DNA from: Eretmocerus hayati
Taxonomy: Eukaryota > Arthropoda > Insecta > Hymenoptera > Aphelinidae
Assembly (NCBI GenBank): GCA_029851415.1
Contig: CM056743.1
Span: 77,580,186 to 77,644,185, forward strand
Length of the DNA stretch: 64,000 nucleotides
Reading direction: 5' to 3'
Shown: piece by piece, positions 55,855 through 64,000 of the stretch
Numbering within the stretch: position 1 is the stretch's first letter
Layout of the letters: every line of letters begins with the position of its first letter
Notes under the pieces: model-generated
The model's database searches: none
Seen by the model: the letters and a program-made list of their open reading frames with translations, nothing else
What the model was told of the DNA's origin: nothing
Made by a program: the position numbers and the translations under genes

Positions 55855-56265
55855 TGGAGAATCGACCTGCTTTCCAAGGAAGTTCCAGATCCATCATTGT
55901 TTTTGAACATGAATTTTGGAGTTGACGTAAAGTGAACCAAGGAGGATCTGTTTCGGAGAATCAACCTGCTTTCCGAGGAAGCTCTGTATTCATCCTCGTT
56001 TCTGAACATGAATTCTGGAATTGACGGATGATCAATCTCAAGAAGGATCCGTTTGGAAGAATCAACATGCTTTCTAAGGAAGCTCTGGATACATTCCGGT
56101 TTCTGAACGTGAATTTTGGGATTGATTGATAGTGAATCTCAAGGAGGATCTGTTTGGTAGAATCAACCTGCTGTACAAGAAAGATTTGGATCCACTTTTG
56201 TTTCTGCATATGAATTTTGGAACTCACGGATGGCAAATTCCGAGGAGATGGATCTTCTGCTCTCA
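55855..56265. repeat. about 100-bp tandem repeat, four units
   Basis: AGAATCAACCTGCTTTCC-type landmarks occur near 55861, 55962, 56063 and 56162, each followed by TGAACATGAATTTTGGA. Units are moderately diverged. Confidence 0.65.
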
Positions 56266-56279
56266 ATCAGGAATCCTGA

Positions 56280-57050
56280 ATCACTGATTTGAAATCTCAT
56301 TTTTGTTGAAAAATGAGTATACCCTTTTCGTCAACATAATTTTCGAAATTATCTTGTTGTAGAGAGAATGCTCTCTCATTTCCAAATCATCCACGTTTGT
56401 GAGCGTGAATATATTGGATGCAGGCATATAAATGGTAGATCCATTGTGATTTGAAAAATCTGAATCTTTTTGGAGAGTATTCTCAGATCATTCATTTTTG
56501 TCGACGTGGCGTGGGGGGATAGAACGCTGAGATTTGCTCTTTTTGAGGAGTAATCTCAAATTTTTCACACTTGAGACTGATCTTGTCTCAGTTTTTGAGA
56601 GCAGATTCTCACTCGAGCTAGTCCACAAGTCATCCACTCGTGCGCCGACAAGTCAGTGTTGCCAACAACGGAAAGTTACATATGAGAATCCCATCCTAAG
56701 TGTCGCCATGTACACTTAGGATGTGCTACTAGTATAGGCCCGCTTGATAACCCAAGAAAGTACCACATCCTCTCAATGGAGTATCAATCCCTTGTTCCTC
56801 ACAACATTTACTTATCTACACTTCCGCTTGCAGCTCATGTGAATCAGATCGAATGTATACATGACTAGCTGCACCCAATTCTGTATGTAGCAATTGAAGG
56901 GCAATCACGATGTCAGTCTTATTGTCACCACGCCGCTTGGGCTGGCTCCATGCAATCATCATTGATGAATTGCATGATGTACCCCATCACTGTGTTATTG
57001 ATGACTGGAAACTTCTCCCGTCATGATCGATTGAGAACCAGATTGATTTC
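56280..57050. other. unassigned region before the LINE
   Basis: No supported gene; some TGATTTGAAAT-type short similarity within 56280-56600 only. Confidence 0.35.
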
Positions 57051-57055
57051 TCTAG

Positions 57056-60000
57056 ATGAACTTTGATAAGTTACTGGTGTTGTTAGAGAGCATCAAAGAT
57101 AAACCAGATGTAATAACATGTACAGAGACATGGACTATGCACATGGGAAATTTTCACAAAATAGATGGTTATGATCATTGTGACAACAAAAGCAGCATGA
57201 ATATTGCAGATGGAGTAATTAAATACATGAAAAGTTCCTACAGAGCAAGAAATCCAATTGTAGAATATGGGACTTTGAAAATTATTGATTCAGAGATTGA
57301 AATAGACAAAAAGGAAATAATAATAAGTCCTCTCTATAGAAGTCATGATTTAGAAAAAGGATATTCTATGAATAGCGTGAAAAAATTTCTACTTTATCGG
57401 GAAGAGTATCAAAATCATTTTGTAGTAGGAGACTTCAACATAGATATTTTGAAAACTGATATAGAAAGTGAAAAATTTTTCAACAATTTTTTGGAGATGC
57501 AATACCTACCATATTTTCTGACAGTTACGAGATCTAATGATAGAGGCGGTGAAAGCTGCATTGATAATATTTTCGGAAAATGCAAGGATTTTGAATCGAG
57601 GGCACACAAGATTATATACAAATTATCTGATCATGATCTCTTGATAACTGAAATCATCACTGGCAGTAATTTGACGAATGAAAGTGAGGGTGAAGAAGTG
57701 AGTGAAATAGATTTTGGAAAATAGAGCAAAGTAGCTGATTTGATTGATTGGATCAATTCGGTCGAAGAGAATGTTGATATGGCCATTAACAATCTTGTAG
57801 GAAAAATTCAAGGAGTGATAGAGAAATCTGAAGTCAAGAGAAAACAAACTTCACGAAAACGTAGAAAATCGTGGATAACCCAGGCCTTGATGATTTCATG
57901 TGAAACAAAGAATAGACTATATACAGAATGGCAAAAAAAAGAAAATAACAATGAACTCAAAGAAAGATTTAAAAGCTACCTTAATAGACTCAATAGACTG
58001 ATTGATCATGCAAAATGCTCTTACGAAAAAAATAGGGTAGATAAAATGAAAGGTTAAAGTAGGAAAATATGGGGGTATGTGAAAGGTAAAATAGGATCCA
58101 ACAGTAAAGAGAAGGAAACTATAAAAAATTTGAAAAAAGAATCGAAAGAAATTATCAGTAATGATCAGGACATTGCTAATGAATTTAATGAATTTTTCAG
58201 TGGCATTGGTGAAAAACTTGCTAAGACCATACAAAGTAGGCCGAAAATTTTAGCATGCCCAGTGAGCTGCATAAGGGGGAAAATTTTTTCATACACCCTC
58301 CTGATAAATTTGAAATTGAGAAAATCATCATGAATTTGAAAGATAAAGCAGGAGGAGTTGATAGTATACATGCTCCAATATTGAATAAATTAAAACATCA
58401 TATCAGTGAGCCTTCGGCTGAGATTCTCAATGAATTCATAACTGAGGGCATCTGGCCTGAAGATTTGAAATCAGCAGAAGTTGTGCCAATTTTCAAAGCA
58501 GGTAAAGTAGACAAAGGGACAAATTATAGACCTATTTCTTCATCATCAAACATAGCAAAGATTCTTGAGGAATTAATCCGAAATAAGCTAACTCATTCCC
58601 TCAATCATTCTGATCGGTTGGCTGTAGCTTACGACCTTGCAATGTGTTCGGGAGGTGTGAAGTGTCACTGATTCGGTATTAACCCTTGCGGTTGCAAGGG
58701 CTAATACTAGATCCTCGTGGTTGCGAGAGATCTAGGCCCAATTAGTGGCGCGATAAATGCACCGGATTCTCTGGGGCGGGTTTTCTTCTTCACAAAGAAG
58801 TTTTCCCCTGCCTCACGGGCTAATCAATCCCGGGCAAATGCAGAGGATTCTACACTGACACCTACACAGTTTACACACACAACACGTACACTTAACAAGT
58901 CCGCGAAATAATCCCGTAGAGAGATTGAAATTGCGTAAATGAAAAAAAAAAAAAAAAAAAAAAAATTCCCTCAATCAGTGTAAGATCCTGTCGAGTAATC
59001 TATATGGTTTCAAGAGAAACAAAGAAACTGCATATGTTATAGCTGAATTGAGCCGTGAGATTTATGAAAAACTTGAGTGAACCAATAGCAGATACTTTTC
59101 TAGATTTGGCCAAGGTATTTGACACTGTCAATCACAACTCACTGCTCACAAAACTTGAACATTACGGCATAAGAGGTAAAGCCTTAGAGCTCATCAAAAG
59201 TTACTTGGAAAAAAGGCCTCAGTACGTTAGAGTAAATGGAACAACGAGTAGCAAAAAGTTTGTGAAAACAGGAGTGCCACAAGGCACCATTCTAGGGCCA
59301 CTATTCTTCATTATATACATCAATGATCTATTGCATCTAACTGAATGCATCTGATCTCCTATGCAGACGATACTGTGGTCTATGATTCAGGAGAAGATTG
59401 GAATACTGTGTCGAGAAAATGGGGGAATATTTATTCAAGATAGCTGAGTGGCTTGGAATGGATCAATTACTGTTGAATTTGAGTAAAACAGTATTCATGA
59501 CTTTTTACAATTACGATGATAAAAAACCAAATGACATTCAAATAAGTATGGCGGGTATCAGTTTGAAAAGGGTAGAAACTACCAAATATTGAGGTTTGAT
59601 TATAGACAGCCAGTTAAAATGGGAAGATCACATACAGAGTATTCTGAAACGTACAAGATATCTACTATTCCTCTTCGCTAAATTGAAAATAATCATGGAT
59701 AAGGAAACAATGTTGATGATATACTACGGATCATTCAATAGCATAGCGACGTATGGTATCTTGGCATGGGGTAGTGCATATAGAGATTCAATTACACCGT
59801 TACAAAAGTTACAAAAGAGGATAATGAAAAAAATTGTTGGTACAGAAAATATTAATGGTCAAGGAAAAATACCACTATCTATTGACAAATCATATATATT
59901 GAATGTCATATTGGAAAATTCTTCAGAACTGAAACATAAGTTCAATCAGAGTTGTATGAGCACGAGAAACAAGTCACTTAGATTGCCAAAGGTGAAATTA

Positions 60001-60147
60001 CAAATAGGAAAAAAGTCTCACTATTATCAGGCCATTGAGTTTTTCAACTTGATGCCCATGTCTATGAAAACTTTAGATTGTAGTAATGAAACAATCAAGA
60101 GACATTTGGAAAAATGGTTAATAGAACAAATATCACTCGATGAATAG
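57056..60147 (+). pseudogene. LINE endonuclease/reverse transcriptase, broken
   Basis: Endonuclease motifs in 57056-57724: CTETWT, ADGVIKYM, VVGDFNIDIL, SCIDNIFGK and LSDHDLLITE. The linker and thumb-proximal part continue at 57740-58057. Reverse transcriptase begins near 58280 (KDKAGGVDSIHAPILNKL, GTNYRPISSSSN) and is interrupted at 58607 by an insertion. It resumes at 58978 with [35 protein letters not shown] and, after a frameshift near 59352, SYADDTVVY. The C-terminal part (59398-60147) has DSQLKWEDHI and the usual basic tail. Stops at 57724, 58055, 59592 and others make it nonfunctional. Motif wording is closest to CR1/L2-group elements. Confidence 0.8.
58608..58964 (+). mobile_element. 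SINE-like retroposon with poly(A) tail inside the LINE
   Basis: A 357-bp insertion ends in 24 A residues and is flanked by a perfect 13-bp duplication, ATTCCCTCAATCA (58595-58607 and 58965-58977). Removing it restores the reverse transcriptase sequence. The body has inverted GGTTGCAAGG/CCTTGC-type hairpins but no protein frame. I cannot assign its head with certainty to tRNA, 5S or 7SL RNA; GGTTGCGAGAG could be a weak B box. Confidence 0.75.
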
Positions 60148-60550
60148 TCAAATGATTGTTATGCATAAGAAGACTCTTGATTCTGAGAAAATGAAAATGA
60201 ATGCTCTAGAAAATGAATGTTTCCAAACTTCTTTTCTTGAACTACTATTGATCTCTAACTATATATTGAGACTAGTTCTAGTTTTTATATTCTCATTAAT
60301 TATATCATCATATTTTGAGTTATATGTGGGTTTTAACTTCTATTTTTCATTTTTGATTAGGAGTTAAACCAGTCCTGCGCTCGGGGTACCCCATAGCGGG
60401 TTATATGTAGTGTACATACTCTTATATTCTATGTAAACTTTCAAATGAACCGGCAATAAATATCAATATCGATATCAAATATCAATTTTGAGTTATTCTT
60501 TTGAGGAAGCATCTTAGACAGATTTGAGGCATCTGAAGTGAGGTTGTTCC
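60148..60550. other. LINE 3' region and following spacer
   Basis: 60361-60420 has a hairpin-prone stretch (CTCGGGGTACCCCATAG). The LINE probably ends near 60480. No gene. Confidence 0.4.
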
Positions 60551-61185
60551 AACAGTATCTATCGTTTGGTTGAGACGGAATTTCGATAAAATTGGTTGTT
60601 ATATGATAAAATAAGATTTTTTCGTGAGAATTTTGATTTTTTCAGAAAATTGAGTTCTATAGAGATCAAATGGATATTCGGTATCAACCGATCGATAGAT
60701 AATGCCGAGGAAAGTATACTTTAGGTTACCCAGAATCCCGTGGGACTCTCTTAGAGGAAGATATTTATGTGTTAAAAGACGAAATGTCATCAATTTTGCT
60801 CTCGGAAGCCCATGAATGAAATTTGACAGGGAGGTGGGAGCTGCCAAATCACTGGTCTCATCTTTGAGTCATACTCTACAACTCATAGGGAGGCAAAAAT
60901 CGATCCAGTGGGGTGTCAAAGAGGAAGCGTCGACGAAAAGAAACAACATACATACACAATATACACACACACATGCAGAGAGTGAGAGAGTCGAGTCTCT
61001 CATTGGTTTAGGGAGCTACGAGGGGAAGAAGTGTTACCTACAATCAATAGAATATGGCAAGGGGAGTGGAGAGATATAGGTCTTATCCAGATGGAAGGAG
61101 ATTCTTAGGAGGAAATATTGATTTGGATCGGAAATTGAGCAAAAAATTTGCTGTGCCAAAAACAACCCTTTCTCTTTCGAGAAAG
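60550..61185. repeat. repeat family member with terminal stem-loops (copy 2)
   Basis: It is related to 53498-54120: an inverted pair around CGTTTGGTTGAGACGGAAT at the left, ACAACATACATACACA and TGTTACCTACA in the middle, and CTTTCTCTTTCGAGAAAGC near 61168 at the right, where the 131-bp satellite begins. Confidence 0.5.
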
Positions 61186-64000
61186 CAAAACACCGTTTCT
61201 CGATTCTTCAAGCTCTATTTGATTTGATCCGCACTCACAACCCAACTCGCGCCCACGCATTTCAATTTGGAGGCTGGGCGTTGTCGGATTCGTGTTCTGT
61301 GACCTCATAATACCTAAAAGACACCATGTCTCAGTTTGTCAAGCACCGTTCCGTTCAACCTGCGCTCACACGGCCGCTTACGCCCGCGCATTCCAATTCG
61401 GAAGCTGGGCGTTGTCAAATCCGCGTTCAGTGACCTGAAAATACCCAAAAAACACCATCTCTCGGCTCTTCAAGCTCGATTTGATTTGATCCGCGCTCAC
61501 AACCCAGCTCACGCCTACGAATTCCAATTTGGAGGCTGGGCGTTGTCGTAATCTTGTTCAAGGACCTCATATTACCCAGAAAACATCATTTCTCGATTTA
61601 TCGAGCTCGATTCCGTTCGACCCGCGCTCACACCCTTCCTCGCGCCCACGCATTCCAATGTGGAGGCCGACCGTTGTTGAATTCTTGTTCAGTGACCTCA
61701 GAATATCCTAAAAACACGATCTCTTGGCTCTTGAAGTCCGATCTCGTTTAACTCGCGCTCACATCCCCGATCGCGCTTGCGCATTCCAAATTCGGAGGCT
61801 GGGCGATGGCCTCAAAACAACCAAAAAACACCATCATTTGGCTCTTGAAATCTGATCTCGTTGTACTCGCACTCACATCCCCGATCGCGCCTGCGCATCC
61901 CGAATTTGAAGGCTGGGCGATGTCGAATTCGTCTTCAGTGACCTCATAATACCCTAACAACACCATCTCTCGGTTCATCGAGCTCGATTTTGTTCAACAC
62001 GCGCTCACGCACCCGCTCGCGCCCACGCAGTCGAATTTGGAGGCTGGGCTATGACCTCAAAACACCCGGAAAACACCATCTCTCGGCTCTCGGAGTCCGA
62101 TCTCGTTGGACTCACGCTCATATTGACGATCGCGCTTGCGCATTCCAAATTCAAAGGCTGGGCGCTGTCGAATCCGTGTTGAATGACCTGAACATACCCG
62201 GAAAACACCATCTCGCAGCGCTTCAAGTTCGATACGGTTCCATCCGCGCTCACAACCCAGCTCACGCCCACGAATTTCAATTTGAAGACAGGGCGTTGTC
62301 GGATTCGTGTTCAGTGGCCTCATAATACCCCAAAAACACCACTTCTCGGCTCTTCAAGCTCTACTTGTTTTGATTTGCATGAAACCCCGGAAACATCATC
62401 TCTCAGTTTGTCAAGCTCCGTTTCATTTTAGCCACGCTCACACGGCCGCTTACGCCCACGCATTTCGATTCGGAGGCTGGGCAATGTCGGATTCGTGTTC
62501 GGTGACCTCAAAATTTCCCAAAAACACCATTTCTCAGTTTGTCAAGCTCCGTTTCGTTCGACCTGCACTCACACGGCCGCTTACGCCCACGCATTTCAAT
62601 TTGGAGGCTGAGCGTTGTCGAATTCGTGTTCAGTGACCTCGGAATACCCAACAAACTCCATGTCTCATTTTGTCAAGCTCAATTTCGTTCGACCTGCGCT
62701 CACACGGCCGCTTACGCCCACGCATTTCGATTCGGAGGCTGAGCAATGTCGGATTCGTGTTCAGTGACCTCAAAATTTCCCAAAAACACCATTTCTCAGT
62801 TTGTCAAGCTCCGTTTCGTTCGACCTGCGCTCACACGGCCGCTTACGCCCACGCATTTCGATTTGGAGGCTGGGCGTTGTCGAACCCTTGTTTAGTGACC
62901 TCTCAAAATACCCCAAAAACACCATTTCTCGGCTCTCCAAGCTCGATTCGATTTGATCTGCGCTCACAACCCAGCTCGCGCCCATGCATTTCGATTGGAC
63001 CTCAAAGTATCCTAAAAACACTTGGCTCTTCTAGCTTGATTTGGTTCCATCTGCGGTCACGCCCCCGTACGCACCCACGCAGTTGAATTCGGAGGCTGGG
63101 CAATGTCGCAATCGTGTTCAGTGACCGCATTATACCCAAAAAACACCACTTCTCGGTTTAACGAGCTCGATTTTTTTATACCCGCGCTCACACCTTCCCT
63201 TACGCCCACGCATTCTAATGTGGAGGCTGGGCGTTGTCGAATTCTTGTTCAGTGACCTCAAAATTTCCCAAAAACACCACTTCTCGGCTCTCCAAGATTG
63301 ATTTATTCGGATCACGCTCACAATGCCACTCACGCCGACGCATTGCTGTTTTGAGGCTGAACGTTGTCGAATTCGTGTTCAGTGACCTCGAAATACCCGA
63401 AAAACACCATGTCTCCGTTTGTCTAGCTCCATTCCGCTCGACCTGCGCTCACACGTCCACTTACGCCCACGCATTTCGACTCGGAGGCTGGGCGTTGTCG
63501 AACCCTTGTTCAGTGACCTGAAAATACCCCAAAAAAACACCATTTCTCGACTCTTCAAGCTCGATTTGATTCGATCTGCGCTCACAACCCAGCTCGCGCC
63601 AAAGCATTTCAATTTGACCTCAAAGTATCCTGAAAACATGATCTCTTGGTTCTTCTAGCTTGATTTGGTTTGATCCGCGGTCGCGCCCCCGTACGCGCCC
63701 CCTTAGTTGAATTCGGAGGCTTGTCGCTGTCGAATTCATGTTGGGTGACAGCAAGATACCCAAAAAACACCATCTCGTGGCTTTCCAAGGTCGATTTGAT
63801 TCGATCCGCGCTCACAACTCAGATCACGCCCACGCATTCCACTTTGGAGGCTGGGCGTTGTCGGATTTGTGTTCAGTGACCTTGAGATACCCACAAAACA
63901 CCATCTCGCGGCTCTTCAAGGTCGATTTGATTCGATCCACGCTCACAACCCAGCTCACGCCCACGCATTCTACTTTGGAGGCTGGGCGTTGTCGGACTCG
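61185..64000. repeat. satellite C, about 21 tandem units of 131 bp, running off the window
   Basis: GGAGGCTGGGCGTTGTCG recurs at 61269, 61400, 61531, 61662 and so on every 131 bases. Two unit types alternate irregularly: one with GATTTGATCCGCGCTCACAA, the other with CGTTCGACCTGCGCTCACAC followed by GGCCGCTTACGCCC. Some units are shortened. Open frames here repeat themselves because 131 bases shift the frame at each unit; none is a real gene. Confidence 0.9.

Larger units (their letters stand above)
57056..60480 (+). mobile_element. CR1/L2-Jockey-group LINE, 5'-truncated and decayed
   Basis: Endonuclease and reverse transcriptase regions follow each other on the plus strand. The tail after 60147 ends near 60480 in AATATC-type short repeats in place of poly(A), as in CR1/L2-like elements. 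A SINE-like insertion splits it at 58608-58964. No 5' untranslated region or ORF1 was found, so the copy is truncated. Confidence 0.8.

Noticed and set aside
61336..63879. many open frames of 60-140 codons, both strands
   Set aside because: All are repeats of satellite C in shifting frames; they mirror each other and share no conserved start or domain.

Overview
The window reads as eukaryotic nuclear DNA, most likely from an arthropod. This rests on a Polinton/Maverick DNA virus-transposon, an R1-clade retrotransposon, a Gypsy element, genes whose introns have GT/AG borders, long foldback elements and several satellite families. Only two spliced genes (9758-12623) look as if they might be something other than transposon machinery. 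Almost everything else is transposon or repeat. I cannot name the species or order.

Layout. 1-9402: an adintovirus-like Polinton on the minus strand. In transcription order it has DNA polymerase B (with an OTU-like N-terminal region), a packaging ATPase, two conserved Polinton proteins of unknown function, a chromodomain integrase, the penton-like minor capsid protein, a basic pX-like core protein and the major capsid protein, which runs off the left edge. Polymerase, ATPase, one unknown protein and the major capsid protein carry stops or frameshifts; integrase, penton, core and one small protein are open. 9758-12623: two divergent intron-containing genes of unknown function. 13023-24822: a large terminal-inverted-repeat (TIR) transposon in a TA microsatellite, with a two-exon transposase and a nested foldback element. 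24857-25375: a repeat with 76-bp tandem units. 25487-31129: a nearly complete R1-clade retrotransposon with a 14-bp target duplication. 31660-36091: two foldback elements side by side, the second holding a nested insertion with tRNA-like ends. 37739-47668: an element flanked by TA with short inverted ends, containing two long satellite arrays and a nested 3.1-kb TIR element. 48120-51056: a decayed Gypsy pol. 51200-57050: mostly unassigned AT-rich DNA with small repeats. 57056-60480: a decayed LINE split by a SINE-like insertion with a 13-bp target duplication. 61185-64000: a 131-bp satellite running off the right edge.

How it fits together. The Polinton genes are packed and overlapping, as in a virus, and form replication (PolB), integration (integrase) and virion (capsid, core, packaging ATPase) modules. 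The lesions make this copy incapable of acting alone. The two divergent spliced genes next to PolB could be Polinton cargo or host genes; the sequence does not decide. The rest is a record of nested insertions, several datable relative to each other through intact target duplications.

Coordinates read by hand may be off by one or two bases; splice models are predictions supported by splice signals, phase agreement and open frames.
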